A DNA stretch of 33,679 bases. Origin: Planctomycetaceae bacterium (GTDB lineage: Bacteria > Planctomycetota > Planctomycetia > Pirellulales > Pirellulaceae). This document shows, in pieces, positions 24,563-33,679 of the stretch. A program made the position numbers and the translations under genes. The notes under the pieces are model-generated. The model had not been told where the DNA came from. It made no database searches and was given only the letters and a program-made list of their open reading frames with translations. Each line of letters opens with the position of its first letter. The stretch's first letter is position 1. The stretch spans positions 1 to 33,679 of the forward strand of contig WFWZ01000298.1 of assembly GCA_015490875.1 (NCBI GenBank), read 5' to 3'.

Positions 24563-25311
24563 TGGGACTCGTGCGCGAGTTTCCTCTCCGTGTCGTTACC
24601 TACAACATCCACAAGGGGATCGGAGGGGTTGATCGCCGATACCGATTGGCGCGGATCGTCGACGTGCTTGCTCATTTGGAGCCCGACATTGCGTTCTTGC
24701 AGGAAGTCGACGACGGCGTGCCACGGTCGCGCCGTGACCGGCAGGTTGAATTGCTTTCAGAAGCGACTGGACTGCGACACTACGCATACCAGCGCAACGT
24801 CAAGCTCCGGCAAGGGCACTATGGAAATGCGATTTTGAGTCGTTTTCCGTTGAGCGACATCGCGCATTGCAATCTGACGATACCGCTGAAGAAACCGCGT
24901 CGAGCCTTGCTGTGCCATGTCCGTGTCCCAACTGGATCGAGTCACCGGCGGATCGTATTGGCGAATACGCACCTGGGCTTGGCGGGATTCGAGCGGACGA
25001 TGCAGGTGAAAAGATTGTTGCAGTCGACGATGCTGGCCCGAGTGCATCGAAAGACGCCCGTTGTTCTCGGTGGCGACTTCAACGACGTTTGGGGAACCTT
25101 GGGCGGGAAGCTCCTCGAACCGGCGGGGTTTTGCTCGGCGGGTAAGCGGGTCAAGACGTTTCCAGCCTTTTATGCGATGCGACCGCTGGACAGGATTTTC
25201 TTTCGAGGTGCGATGGAACTGGAGCACGCCTATGCATCGCGGTCGCGATTGGCCAGCGAGGCATCGGACCACTTGCCTCTGGTAGCCGTTTTTCGTTTGC
25301 ATCCTGCGTAA
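24562..25311 (+). CDS. Endonuclease/exonuclease/phosphatase family protein
   Basis: The 249-residue protein has the EEP fold motifs in order: VVTYNIHKG, AFLQEVDD (metal-binding Glu), GHYGNAILSRFPL, LANTHLGL, VVLGGDFND (Asp/Asn) and ASDHLPLVAVF (catalytic Asp-His). ATG 24562 overlaps the CE15 stop (TAATG), with GGAGGGG about 12 bases upstream, so the two are likely co-translated although no functional link is obvious. There is no signal peptide. The substrate may be DNA, a phospholipid head group or another phosphodiester; the sequence does not decide. Confidence 0.92.
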   Translation: MGLVREFPLRVVTYNIHKGIGGVDRRYRLARIVDVLAHLEPDIAFLQEVDDGVPRSRRDRQVELLSEATGLRHYAYQRNVKLRQGHYGNAILSRFPLSDIAHCNLTIPLKKPRRALLCHVRVPTGSSHRRIVLANTHLGLAGFERTMQVKRLLQSTMLARVHRKTPVVLGGDFNDVWGTLGGKLLEPAGFCSAGKRVKTFPAFYAMRPLDRIFFRGAMELEHAYASRSRLASEASDHLPLVAVFRLHPA

Positions 25312-25457
25312 GATCGTAGTGAGGCTAGTGAAATCACTCGGGCGTAAGAAGCTCGTTCGCCATCGACGGCCGCCCCTTGCTGGAGTGGGGAGGGGGGCGT
25401 AGACTGCCGGAGATGGGTCGTGCTGCGGGGAGGAACGGGAGGCGGCAGCTTGTCGAG

Positions 25458-25477
25458 CGCGCGTGTCCGTGCGCGCG
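25458..25477 (+). promoter_or_regulatory. GC-rich leader hairpin upstream of pckA
   Basis: CGCGCG, eight bases and CGCGCG form a stem that can be extended by two G-T wobble pairs around TCCG. It ends 36 bases before the pckA ATG, just before the purine-rich ribosome binding region. It may be a leader structure, or a chance feature of the high GC. Confidence 0.25.
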
Positions 25478-25513
25478 TGCCGAACGGGGTGAAAGGAGTG
25501 GAAGTGACGACCA

Positions 25514-27097
25514 ATGGACTTACGTGCCTATGAAATCACCGTGGAACGTGTGGAGCGCAATCCGACTCCAGCGGCTCTTTATGAAGATGCCGTGAAAGGC
25601 GACGGAGCCGCGATCGTTTCGAGTGGCGCTTTAGTGGCCTATTCAGAGGAAAAGACGGGGCGCAGTCCCAAGGACAAGCGGATCGTGCGCGAGTCTGCCT
25701 CCGAGAAAGACGTCTGGTGGGGGCCCGTCAACATACCGCTGGAAAAAACGTCCTACACGATGCACCGGCGGCGCGCGATCGATTTTCTCAATACTCGAGA
25801 AAAGCTTTATGTCATCGACGGATTCGCCGGCTGGGATCCTCGCTATCGCATCAAAGTTCGCATCATTTGTTCGCGGGCCTATCACGCTCTCTTCATGCAC
25901 AACATGCTGATCCGGCCGACGGAGCCGGAGCTGGCGGAGTTTGGCGAGCCCGATTATGTGATTTTCAATGCCGGCGAGTTTCCAGCAGACCCGGAAGTCA
26001 TCGGCGGCGGGTCGCGGACCGCCGTGGCGCTCGATCTGGACATTGGCGAAGCCGTCATCCTGGGAACGCAGTACGCTGGTGAGATGAAGAAAGGCGTCTT
26101 CACGGTCATGAATTACCTGATGCCCAAACGTGGCATCCTGTCGATGCACTGCTCGGCCAACGAAGGGGATCAAGGCGACGTGACTCTCTTCTTCGGGCTT
26201 TCGGGTACGGGTAAGACTACCTTGTCGGCCGATCCTCGGCGCAAACTGATCGGAGATGACGAACACTGTTGGTCGGATGATGGCGTCTTCAATATCGAAG
26301 GAGGCTGTTACGCCAAGTGCATCGGGTTGACGCGCGAGTCGGAACCGGAGATTTATGACGCGATCCGATTCGGTACCGTCTTGGAAAACACGGTCTTCGA
26401 TCCGCAGACGCGCGTTGTGGACTTCGACGACACGTCGATTACGGAGAATACGCGAGCATCGTATCCCATCGAGCATATTTCCAACGCCAAGATTCCATGC
26501 GTCGGTGGGCATCCTCGGAATATCATCTTGCTGACGTGCGACGCGTTCGGAGTGCTTCCGCCGGTGAGTCGGCTGACGCCGGCTCAGATGATGTACCACT
26601 TCATCAGCGGCTACACGGCGAAGGTGGCCGGGACCGAGGTGGGGGTGACCGAGCCGGAAGCGACGTTTTCGGCGTGCTTCGGCGCCGCCTTCCTGGTATG
26701 GCATCCGATCAAATACGCACAGATGCTGGCAGAGCGCATGGAGGCGCACCAGGCGCAAGGTTGGCTCGTCAACACCGGCTGGACGGGAGGACCGTACGGT
26801 GTCGGCAGTCGGATCAAGCTGCGATACACGCGAGCCATCATCGATGCGATCCATAGTGGCGAGTTGGCTCGAGCCGAAACGGTGGAGGATCCCACCTTCG
26901 GTTTTGCCATTCCGACTCGCTGCCCCGGCGTTCCGTCCGATCTGCTGGTTCCTCGCCGAACATGGAATGATCCGGTGGCCTACGATGTGGCGGCGGCCGA
27001 TCTGGGACGCCGGTTTCAAGAGAATTTTCGAGTGTTCCAGCAGGAGGCGCCGGAAGAGATTTTGGCGGCGGCGCCACGCGTGCCCGCGGCATCGTGA
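25514..27097 (+). CDS. pckA: Phosphoenolpyruvate carboxykinase (ATP)
   Basis: This gluconeogenic enzyme makes PEP from oxaloacetate and ATP. The 527-residue protein has [16 protein letters not shown] (kinase-1a P-loop), [20 protein letters not shown] (kinase-2 and metal-binding region) and [15 protein letters not shown], which mark the ATP-type rather than the GTP-type enzyme. [15 protein letters not shown] near the N-terminus is typical. ATG 25514 follows GGAAG by about 9 bases. It is followed after 103 bases by the aldolase gene on the same strand. Confidence 0.97.
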   Translation: MDLRAYEITVERVERNPTPAALYEDAVKGDGAAIVSSGALVAYSEEKTGRSPKDKRIVRESASEKDVWWGPVNIPLEKTSYTMHRRRAIDFLNTREKLYVIDGFAGWDPRYRIKVRIICSRAYHALFMHNMLIRPTEPELAEFGEPDYVIFNAGEFPADPEVIGGGSRTAVALDLDIGEAVILGTQYAGEMKKGVFTVMNYLMPKRGILSMHCSANEGDQGDVTLFFGLSGTGKTTLSADPRRKLIGDDEHCWSDDGVFNIEGGCYAKCIGLTRESEPEIYDAIRFGTVLENTVFDPQTRVVDFDDTSITENTRASYPIEHISNAKIPCVGGHPRNIILLTCDAFGVLPPVSRLTPAQMMYHFISGYTAKVAGTEVGVTEPEATFSACFGAAFLVWHPIKYAQMLAERMEAHQAQGWLVNTGWTGGPYGVGSRIKLRYTRAIIDAIHSGELARAETVEDPTFGFAIPTRCPGVPSDLLVPRRTWNDPVAYDVAAADLGRRFQENFRVFQQEAPEEILAAAPRVPAAS

Positions 27098-27200
27098 CAA
27101 GGCAGGGACGAAAGTCAGTACATGCCTTATATGTTTCAGTGGCGTCCGCAACGAGTAGACGGACACGAAGAAAGAAGTGGAAGTTTTGAGGAGGTCTGTC

Positions 27201-28253
27201 ATGGCCGTAGACGTAGTAGGATTACTGGGCGACGAGGCGACACGGTTGCTGGAACATCGGTGCGAGACGATCTCGAAAGAGCGGCTCCATCTGCCCGGTC
27301 CCGATTTCGTCGATCGCGTGTTCGTCCCCAGTGACAGGAACTTGCGCGTCGTGGGGAATCTCGAGCGGCTGTTTCAGCATGGTCGATTGGGAGGGACCGG
27401 CTACCTGTCGATCTTGCCGGTCGACCAGGGAATCGAGCATTCGGCAGGTGCTTCGTTTGCTCCCAATCCCGACTACTTCGATCCGGAAAACATTGTGCGG
27501 CTGGCCATCGAAGGTGGGTGCAATGCCGTGGCGTCGACCTTTGGTGTCCTTGGCATGGTGGCGAGGAAGTACGCCCACAAGATTCCGTTCGTCGTCAAGA
27601 TCAACCACAACGAACTGTTGACCTATCCGAACAAATACGACCAGATCATGTTCGGCAATGTCGACCGAGCGTTCGAGATGGGAGCGGCGGCGGTCGGCGC
27701 CACGATCTATTTCGGGTCGGAAGAATCGAACCGGCAGATCGTCGAAGTGGCGGAGGCGTTCGATCGAGCGCACGAATTGGGAATGGCGACGATCCTTTGG
27801 TGTTACCTTCGCAATCCAGCCTTCAAGAAGGATACCGACTACCATGTGGCAGCCGACTTGACCGGACAGGCGAATCACTTGGGAGTCACCATTCAGGCGG
27901 ACATCATCAAACAGAAGCTGCCCGAGAACAACGGAGGATTCACGGCGATTGGTTTCGGCAAGACGTCTCCGCTCGTTTATGAGAAGCTGACGAGCGATCA
28001 TCCGATCGATTTGTGCCGCTATCAAGTCGCCAATTGTTACATGGGGCGCGCCGGATTGATCAATTCGGGAGGCGCTTCGAAGGGGAGCGGCGATTTGGCG
28101 GAAGCGGTGCGGACAGCGGTGATCAACAAGCGAGCCGGTGGGATGGGGTTGATCAGCGGCCGCAAGGCCTTCCAACGGCCGCTCGAGGATGGCGTGGCCT
28201 TGCTGCACGCGATCCAGGACGTTTATCTCGACTCGAGTATCACCATCGCATAG
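27201..28253 (+). CDS. fbaB: Class I fructose-bisphosphate aldolase (FbaB/DhnA type)
   Basis: This aldolase splits or forms fructose-1,6-bisphosphate by a Schiff base. From ATG 27201 it is 350 residues, the same length as E. coli FbaB, and matches it along its whole length as I recall that sequence: [85 protein letters not shown] and the C-terminus [18 protein letters not shown] precedes the ATG; an upstream in-frame ATG at 27177 is less likely. Being next to pckA suggests use in gluconeogenesis. Confidence 0.96.
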   Translation: MAVDVVGLLGDEATRLLEHRCETISKERLHLPGPDFVDRVFVPSDRNLRVVGNLERLFQHGRLGGTGYLSILPVDQGIEHSAGASFAPNPDYFDPENIVRLAIEGGCNAVASTFGVLGMVARKYAHKIPFVVKINHNELLTYPNKYDQIMFGNVDRAFEMGAAAVGATIYFGSEESNRQIVEVAEAFDRAHELGMATILWCYLRNPAFKKDTDYHVAADLTGQANHLGVTIQADIIKQKLPENNGGFTAIGFGKTSPLVYEKLTSDHPIDLCRYQVANCYMGRAGLINSGGASKGSGDLAEAVRTAVINKRAGGMGLISGRKAFQRPLEDGVALLHAIQDVYLDSSITIA

Positions 28254-28281
28254 TCCTTCTTCGTTCCCAATCCCTCTTGCC

Positions 28282-29856
28282 ATGGCGACGCAGCTCGAGG
28301 CCGTCGACTATATCGTCCTGGTCGTCTATCTGGGGGCGACCGTGGGGTTGGGGCTGTGGATCGGGGCGAGGTTGAAGACGGGAAAGGACTACTTTCTCGG
28401 CGGCCGCTCGCTGCCGTGGTGGGCCATCGGCATGTCCCTCGTTGCGACCGATATTGGAGGTACCGACATCATCGGCGTCGGTGGCCAGTCGTATCGGTAT
28501 GGCTTGGCGGTGGCCAACTTCGAGTGGATCGGCTGCGTCCCGGCGATGATCGTGGGGGCGTTCGTCTTTATTCCCATCTTCTGGCGGTCGGGGGTCTACA
28601 CGATTCCCGAGTTCATGGAGCGGCGTTTTCACGTGGGGGTCCGAGTGGCACTGGCCGCCTGTTGGCTCCTCTTCATGGCTTGCAATCTCGGAATCATGCT
28701 GCTTGCCTCGGCTCGCATGCTCACTGCACTCTTTGGATGGGACTCCACGCTTTGCATCGTGTTGACGGCTCTGTTGGCCGGCGGCTACACATTCGCCGGC
28801 GGGCTGTCCGCGGTCGTCTACACCGACATGATTCAGTGCGGCGTGATGATTGCGGGGTGTCTTTTGGTACTCGTGCTGGGACTCGTCGAAGTAGGAGGCG
28901 TCGGTCCATTGGCGCAAAAGGTGCGGGAGCGAGAGCAGGAGCTTCGTCCGGAGGCGGCGAGTGTCGAAGAGGGCCGGCCGGAACATCTGCGGTTGGTGTT
29001 GCCGGCCGATACGCGTTCGCCTTTTCCGTGGCCCGGCATTCTCTTCGGGTTGGCGCTCATCCTGAGCCCCGCCTACTGGATCGGGAATCAGGCGATCGTT
29101 CAGCGGTCGCTCGGAGCGAAAACCGAGTTTGAAGCTCAGGCGGCGTATGTGTGGGGCGCCGTTTTGAAGAACCTGATTCCCATCATCATCGCCGTTCCCG
29201 GGTTGATCGCGTTTGCACTTTATCCGCATCTGGAGAATGGCGATCAGGCGTTTCCGACACTCGTGGCGAAACTCCTGCCCGGTGGCCTGCGCGCGGTTTT
29301 TCTCGCGGCCTTCATTGCGGCGCTCATGTCGAGTATCGATTCCTATCTCAATTCGGCGTCGACGATTGCGACGCGTGATTTCTATGTGCGCATGCGCAGG
29401 GGAGAAGTCGATGATCGGCGACTTTTGTGGGTAGGCCGCGTGACGACCGGCGTCTTGTCACTGTGGGCGATTGGTTTCGCCATTTATCTGTCGGAGACGA
29501 GCGAGCAGATTTACACGATTTTTCAGACGTTGATGGCCTTCTTCCAGGGGCCCGCCTTTGCGGTGATCTTGGCCGGTCTGTTGTGGCGTCGGGCCACGGG
29601 GACTGGAGCATTCGTCGGCTTCATTTCGGGCGTCGCTACGGCCGTTGCGCTTTTTGTGCTGAATCATCCGACTGTGGCCGAGTGGCTGGGGTGGCCTCGC
29701 CTTTTCCAGATCGAAGATCCGTTCCTGTACTTTTCGATTTGGGCGTTTCTGGTGACGGCGGTCGTGCTGGCGGGAGTCAGTTGGCTGACGCCGCAGGAGT
29801 CGGAGGAGAAACTGGCGTTGGTTGTTTCCTGGCGGGGGTCGAGACAGACAGGTTGA
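28282..29856 (+). CDS. Sodium:solute symporter (SSS family)
   Basis: The 524-residue protein has about 13 predicted membrane helices in the LeuT-like SSS layout, starting DYIVLVVYLGATVGLGLWIG, then GKDYFLGGRSLPWWAIGMSLVATDI, a typical SSS N-terminal block, and AALMSSIDSYLNSASTIATRD, the conserved Na2-site region. A hydrophilic insert (about 220-250) precedes helix 7. ATG 28282 lies 28 bases after the aldolase stop. The SGLT-like pattern and the sugar-metabolism neighbours fit a sugar or related solute, but the substrate is not determined. Confidence 0.94.
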   Translation: MATQLEAVDYIVLVVYLGATVGLGLWIGARLKTGKDYFLGGRSLPWWAIGMSLVATDIGGTDIIGVGGQSYRYGLAVANFEWIGCVPAMIVGAFVFIPIFWRSGVYTIPEFMERRFHVGVRVALAACWLLFMACNLGIMLLASARMLTALFGWDSTLCIVLTALLAGGYTFAGGLSAVVYTDMIQCGVMIAGCLLVLVLGLVEVGGVGPLAQKVREREQELRPEAASVEEGRPEHLRLVLPADTRSPFPWPGILFGLALILSPAYWIGNQAIVQRSLGAKTEFEAQAAYVWGAVLKNLIPIIIAVPGLIAFALYPHLENGDQAFPTLVAKLLPGGLRAVFLAAFIAALMSSIDSYLNSASTIATRDFYVRMRRGEVDDRRLLWVGRVTTGVLSLWAIGFAIYLSETSEQIYTIFQTLMAFFQGPAFAVILAGLLWRRATGTGAFVGFISGVATAVALFVLNHPTVAEWLGWPRLFQIEDPFLYFSIWAFLVTAVVLAGVSWLTPQESEEKLALVVSWRGSRQTG

Positions 29857-29889
29857 AGATGGCGGCAGCGCTGCCGAAGGAGAGATGTT

Positions 29890-30147
29890 GTGGGGTTGCA
29901 TGCGTTAGGCGAGTGGCTTCGGGGATGGCTGGTGGCCGTGCCCATGCCGCTAGTGCGCGCGCTGTTTGTATTGCTGCCGCTGTTGCTGTTGGTCTGGCTG
30001 TGGACGTTGCCGCTGGAACGGCCGGGCGGCGCGACGGGTCTTAAGGCCAGCGATCGTCCGGCCCCTCGCCGGCAACTTCGCTGGGCGGCCACGGTGGCCT
30101 TGGCCTTCCAAGTGGCGATTTACGCCTGGGAATGGTGGAGCGGTTGA
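29890..30147 (+). CDS. Small two-TM membrane protein downstream of the symporter
   Basis: The 85-residue protein has a hydrophobic segment at about 21-41 (PLVRALFVLLPLLLLVWLW) and a second at about 65-80 (ATVALAFQVAIYAWEWW). GTG 29890 is preceded by AAGGAGAG at about 5 bases. It starts 33 bases after the symporter stop, so the pair is probably co-transcribed. I do not recognise the family. A helper or small subunit of the transporter is possible but inferred from position alone. Confidence 0.65.
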   Translation: MGLHALGEWLRGWLVAVPMPLVRALFVLLPLLLLVWLWTLPLERPGGATGLKASDRPAPRRQLRWAATVALAFQVAIYAWEWWSG

Positions 30148-30443
30148 GGCTCGGGTTTCTCACTTGGCCGATTCGGCGCCTCACCGTACAATTCGTCTTG
30201 CCTGGGACCTCGAGGGGCCCCCGGGGCGTTGTTTCTGGTAACATGGAGAGTTCAGGGGTTGTGGCCAAGCCCGATCACCATCCAGGTGTAGCCCTCGTGG
30301 GGGGGGTGGCGATGGGGAGGCGGCAGCCGTAGCGGGTGGCGACATCGGTCGTGGATCAGGCCGGTTCGCCGTTCATGGGAACTGATTAGGCGGCAGGGAT
30401 CGGACACGGTCCGGCCAGCCAGCCGTTTGGGAAGGGAAGATAG
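30148..30443. other. 296-base region upstream of prc
   Basis: No gene, tRNA or clear promoter is visible. It contains a GC-rich palindrome-like GGGGCCCCC stretch near 30215-30225 and G-rich runs. It is presumably the prc leader and promoter region. Confidence 0.5.
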
Positions 30444-32522
30444 ATGGGTAAGCAGTCGCTTCGGCGCAGATGGCGGTGGTCGGGCTGGGCATTGGCAGCG
30501 TTGTTGGCGACGACGGCGGTGGCTGTGTTGTCGCCTCGCGGCCAGACCGAGGTCACCGGTCCCGGGGTTCAGGACCGCAACGTGACGAGCATCGTCACGA
30601 CGATGATGCGGACGCAGCACGTCAGCCACCACCCGCTCGACGACGAGATTTCCGAACGCGCCGTCCATTTGCTGCTTGAGGCATTCGACGGGCGGAAACT
30701 CTACTTCTACCAGTCGGACATCGACGAGTTCCAGCGCTACCGGCATCAGCTCGACGACATGCTCAAGAAACGCGACACTTCCTTCGCGTATCTCGTCTAT
30801 CGCCGGTTCATGGAGCGTCTGGAGGAGCGTTCGAAGTGGATCGAGGATCTACTCAAGCAGGATTTCGACTACACGCGTCGCGAGTATCTCGATACCGACT
30901 TCGACAATCTTCGGTATCCGACTAACGCTGAAGAGGCGAAGGAGCGTTGGCGCAAGCGGATCAAGTATGACCTGTTGTTCCTCGAGGTGATCGACAAAAA
31001 GTCTCCCAAAGAGGCTCGCGAGCAGATCGCGCGCCGCTACCGCAACATCCGTCGCCGCTGGAAGCAGTTCGACAACAATGATTTGCTCGAAGTTTTCTTA
31101 ACCTCGGTGACGAACGCCTATGACCCGCACACGTCGTACATGTCGGCGCCGTCCTATGAAAACTTCAAGATTCAGCTCTCCTTGCGACTCAACGGCATCG
31201 GTGCCCAACTCAAAGACGAAGACGGCTACGCGGTCATTGCGAAAATCATTCCCGGCGGTGCGGCCGACAAGCACGGGAAGCTGAAGGCAGGTGACCGGAT
31301 CGTGTCGGTCGGCCAGGGCGAAGAGGGAGAGATGGTCGACGTCGTCGACATGAAGTTGGACGACATTGTGAAGATGATCCGGGGCAAAGCGGGGACGATC
31401 GTCCGTTTGGGAGTCGTACCGGCTTCCGGCGGCGAGAAGCAGATCTACACGATTACGCGAGCTCGGATCGAATTAGCCGATAGCGCGGCCAAAGGAAAGG
31501 TGTTCGACGTACCGCATCCCGATGGTGGAGAGCCGATTCAGATCGGCGTGATCGATCTTCCGAGTTTTTATTTCGACATGGAGGGAGCTCGGAACGGCGT
31601 GGCCAACTACCGAAGCACGACGGCGGACGTGCGGCGCATTTTGCAAGAGTTTGAAGGAAAAGGCGTCGACGTCGTGGTGCTTGATTTGCGCAGCAACGGT
31701 GGCGGCAGCTTGACCGAGGCGATCAATTTGACGGGGCTCTTCATCGACCGCGGTCCCGTTGTTCAGGTCCGGGATTCGGCGAACCGCGTTGATGCTTTGG
31801 AGGACGAAAACGAGGGAATGGCGTGGAGCGGCCCGTTGTTGGTGCTGACGAGCAAGCTGAGTGCCAGTGCCAGCGAGATTCTGGCAGGGGCGATTCAGGA
31901 CTACGGGCGCGGCTTGATCGTGGGCGATGAGACGACTCACGGGAAGGGCACGGTTCAGACGTTGCAGGATTTGGACGCGTGGCTTCTGGGGCGAGCTCGG
32001 CACCGTCCTTCCCAGTTGGGGGCACTCAAGATCACGACGGCGCAGTTCTATCGGCCCGGCGGGGACAGCACCCAAAAGCGCGGCGTCCTCGCTGATGTTG
32101 TCCTCCCTTCCTTGACCACGCACATGGATATCGGCGAGGCGGACTTGGAGTATGCGATCGACTTCGATCGCATCCAGCCTGCTGAGTTCCAGCGCTACGC
32201 TATGGTGACTCGAGACATCGTGCGGAAGTTGATCGAGCGTTCTCAGAGCCGGCGGCAGAAGTCCGAGGACTTCATCAAGCTCAACCGGCGTATCGCCGAG
32301 TACCTCGAGCAGAAGGCGAAGAAGAAAATCGCACTCAACCGCGAAGAGTACATTGCAGCTCACAAAGAGTTCAACGCTCGCAAAGCCGAGGAAGACCAGT
32401 TCGAGAAGCAGATCAATCCGGATGAGACGATTCGCCGCGACTATTATTTGAACGAAGTCTTCCAGATTGGTGTCGACTACCTGAGGGAACTCGAGAAACT
32501 CCATCTGGCTCGGCGCCGTTGA
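30444..32522 (+). CDS. prc: Carboxy-terminal processing (tail-specific) protease Prc, S41 family
   Basis: The 692-residue periplasmic protease has an N-terminal signal or anchor (WSGWALAALLATTAVAVLS), an N-terminal helical domain, a PDZ domain (about 245-330, GGAADKHGKLKAGDRIVSVG), and the S41 core with VVVLDLRSNGGGSLTEAI, the serine block LTSKLSASASEILAGAIQDY and the lysine block ETTHGKGTVQ. A C-terminal helical region follows (AEEDQFEKQINPDETIRRDY). Length is close to E. coli Prc. ATG 30444 is preceded by GGGAAGG. It degrades or trims proteins with accessible C-termini; in bacteria it often controls cell-wall hydrolases. It converges with the metallo-hydrolase 31 bases downstream. Confidence 0.95.
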   Translation: MGKQSLRRRWRWSGWALAALLATTAVAVLSPRGQTEVTGPGVQDRNVTSIVTTMMRTQHVSHHPLDDEISERAVHLLLEAFDGRKLYFYQSDIDEFQRYRHQLDDMLKKRDTSFAYLVYRRFMERLEERSKWIEDLLKQDFDYTRREYLDTDFDNLRYPTNAEEAKERWRKRIKYDLLFLEVIDKKSPKEAREQIARRYRNIRRRWKQFDNNDLLEVFLTSVTNAYDPHTSYMSAPSYENFKIQLSLRLNGIGAQLKDEDGYAVIAKIIPGGAADKHGKLKAGDRIVSVGQGEEGEMVDVVDMKLDDIVKMIRGKAGTIVRLGVVPASGGEKQIYTITRARIELADSAAKGKVFDVPHPDGGEPIQIGVIDLPSFYFDMEGARNGVANYRSTTADVRRILQEFEGKGVDVVVLDLRSNGGGSLTEAINLTGLFIDRGPVVQVRDSANRVDALEDENEGMAWSGPLLVLTSKLSASASEILAGAIQDYGRGLIVGDETTHGKGTVQTLQDLDAWLLGRARHRPSQLGALKITTAQFYRPGGDSTQKRGVLADVVLPSLTTHMDIGEADLEYAIDFDRIQPAEFQRYAMVTRDIVRKLIERSQSRRQKSEDFIKLNRRIAEYLEQKAKKKIALNREEYIAAHKEFNARKAEEDQFEKQINPDETIRRDYYLNEVFQIGVDYLRELEKLHLARRR

Positions 32523-32553
32523 CGCAAGCTTTGAAAGACCTATCGGAGCGACC

Positions 32554-33357
32554 CTACAGGGGTAGGCGGAGGGTGAGCCCGTCGTAAGCCAGCTCCATCC
32601 CCTTCGGAAGACGCGAGTTGATTTCGTGGTAGTCGAAGTCGTGCGACAGATGGGTGAAGTACGTCTTCCGAGCTTGGACGCGACGAGCGACTTCGATCGC
32701 TTCCTCGAGACAAAGATGAGTGGGATGAGGCTTGAAGCGCAGGGCGTCGAGGATGAGCACCTCGAGGCCCTCGAGGCGTGACCAGGTCTCCTCCGGCACA
32801 GCGCTGACGTCCGTGCAGTACGCCAGATCTCCGATTCGAAAACCGAGCACTTCGAATCGAGGCCCGTGCTGGAATCGAAGTGGAACGATCGTGGTGCCCA
32901 GCAGCGGAAAGGGATCAGTGGAGATCGACCGCAGATCGAGTTTCGGCACGGCGCCCGCGTGCGTGGCAGGCCGGCTGTCAAAGGCGTAGGCGAAGGTTTG
33001 GCGGATGGTCGCCTCGACGGAAGGCTCACAGTACAGCGGTACCGGGCCGCCGAGGTAGAAGGGAAAGAGTCGCAAGTCATCAAGCCCGAAGAGGTGGTCA
33101 GCATGGGCGTGGGTGTAGACGACCGCATGGACAATGCCGACACCGGCTCGCAAGAGCTGCGTGCGCAGATCGGGAGGTGTATCGATGAGCAGATTGCCGT
33201 CGGGCAATCCCACGAGAGCTGCCGAGCGGAGCCGCTGGTTGCGCTCTTCGCCGCTGGTGCAGACGGGACAATCGCAGCCCAAAGCCGGAACCCCGACGCT
33301 CGTGCCGGTACCCAACAGAATGAATTGTCCGCGGATATCGCGAGTCCGGATGGGCAT
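32554..33357 (-). CDS. MBL-fold metallo-hydrolase, PhnP-like
   Basis: The 267-residue protein has the metallo-beta-lactamase HxHxDH motif as THAHADHLFGLDDLR (His83, His85, Asp87, His88), and before it the extra Cys cluster GCDCPVC (Cys28, Cys30, Cys33) with RNQRLRSAAL, as in PhnP and related phosphodiesterases. Further metal ligands are in YCTDVSAVP and YFTHLSHDFDY. Such enzymes cleave cyclic phosphodiesters, but none of the other phosphonate genes is near, so the role stays general. ATG 33357 begins the conserved part; an upstream TTG at 33378 is less likely. It converges with prc. Confidence 0.9.
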   Translation of the reverse strand: MPIRTRDIRGQFILLGTGTSVGVPALGCDCPVCTSGEERNQRLRSAALVGLPDGNLLIDTPPDLRTQLLRAGVGIVHAVVYTHAHADHLFGLDDLRLFPFYLGGPVPLYCEPSVEATIRQTFAYAFDSRPATHAGAVPKLDLRSISTDPFPLLGTTIVPLRFQHGPRFEVLGFRIGDLAYCTDVSAVPEETWSRLEGLEVLILDALRFKPHPTHLCLEEAIEVARRVQARKTYFTHLSHDFDYHEINSRLPKGMELAYDGLTLRLPL

Positions 33358-33679
33358 AGGGAGGACCTGAGGGGGCAAGGGGACTCAGCCCGATGCGACT
33401 GCCTAAACCGGCGTTGGCATTCCAGTTGCTCTTGTCACCTCGCTAGGCGACGGTCTCGGCCAAACCGGCAGATGGGCGAACTTGTCTGCACCGACGATAG
33501 CACTTCGACACTTCGTTGTCATCAGCGGGAGTTGGAGTATCGGCGAGGGAGGAGGGTTGTGCTTGACTCGCGGGGGCCGCGAGCGATAAACTTTGACGGC
33601 AAAGAGATTTATAGCGCGTAACGCAACCTGCCGGCGTGATTCCCAGCCTCGGGTGTGTTGCTCGCGGCCGGAAGTTTTC
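33358..33679. other. Intergenic region at the right edge
   Basis: No gene is supported here. A plus-strand frame running through it is a shadow of the metallo-hydrolase gene. It holds one outward-facing promoter with a palindromic spacer; the gene it serves lies outside the window. Confidence 0.55.
33563..33592 (+). promoter_or_regulatory. Candidate promoter with a palindromic spacer, pointing out of the window
   Basis: TTGACT (33563-33568), an 18-base spacer and TAAACT (33587-33592) match the sigma70 consensus at 5/6 and 4/6. The inverted repeat CTCGCGG/CCGCGAG (33567-33583, centre GGG) fills the spacer and overlaps the end of the -35 element, a common operator position. Confidence 0.45.

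Noticed and set aside
25643-27202. Long minus-strand frame opposite pckA
   Set aside because: It lies wholly against a canonical PEP carboxykinase and shows Arg/His-rich, domain-free sequence typical of antisense frames.
32551-32568. Terminator hairpin between prc and the metallo-hydrolase (CCTAC/GTAGG)
   Set aside because: The stem is only five pairs and there is no T tract on either strand.
31473-33143. Long minus-strand frame over prc and the metallo-hydrolase
   Set aside because: It overlaps two well-supported genes and has no family motif or ribosome binding site.

Overview
This 33.7 kb window is a dense, roughly 60% GC bacterial segment that looks like a planctomycete chromosome, probably of the Pirellulales type. 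The clues are a trypsin-like protease with a C-terminal SHD1 domain, a tandem DUF1080 (3-keto-disaccharide hydrolase-like) secreted protein, a CE15 glucuronoyl esterase, an ExbB/ExbD/ExbD set wrapped in TPR proteins, frequent GTG/TTG starts, and many short divergent or convergent gene pairs. I see no phage, plasmid, CRISPR, rRNA or tRNA genes.

Layout. (1) 1-2743: EF-P and its lysine-34 modification enzymes. epmB is on the minus strand; efp and epmA follow on the plus strand. epmB carries an in-frame amber codon, and its recognisable C-terminal tail continues to the window edge. (2) 2754-5371, minus: glgA then galT (glycogen and galactose metabolism). (3) 5650-9834, plus: a tight five-gene cluster of ECF sigma factor, single-pass membrane protein (candidate anti-sigma), HtrA-like protein that has lost two of three catalytic residues, a small arrestin-like protein, and a multi-pass membrane protein with a second arrestin-like domain. 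This is the best candidate for an undescribed system. (4) 9954-11360, minus: an MFS transporter. (5) 11361-13683: a non-coding stretch with short GACGC-type repeats and hairpins, an intact trypsin-like/SHD1 protease, and another copy of the repeat. (6) 13684-18818, plus: TPR protein, ExbB, ExbD, ExbD and a large TPR protein, translationally coupled by stop/start overlaps. (7) 18943-21640: a minus-strand alpha/beta hydrolase diverging from hypoxanthine phosphoribosyltransferase, then a GT4 glycosyltransferase. (8) 21645-25311: DUF1080x2 protein (minus), CE15 esterase and endonuclease/exonuclease/phosphatase protein (plus). (9) 25514-30147, plus: PEP carboxykinase, class I fructose-bisphosphate aldolase, a sodium:solute symporter and a small two-TM protein. 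(10) 30444-33357: tail-specific protease (plus) converging on a PhnP-like metallo-hydrolase (minus), then an outward-facing promoter with a palindromic spacer.

Together the metabolic genes suggest a heterotroph that breaks down complex plant-type or algal carbohydrate (CE15, DUF1080), imports solutes with sodium, and can run gluconeogenesis and store glycogen. The regulatory and envelope clusters (3), (5) and (6) are less well understood.
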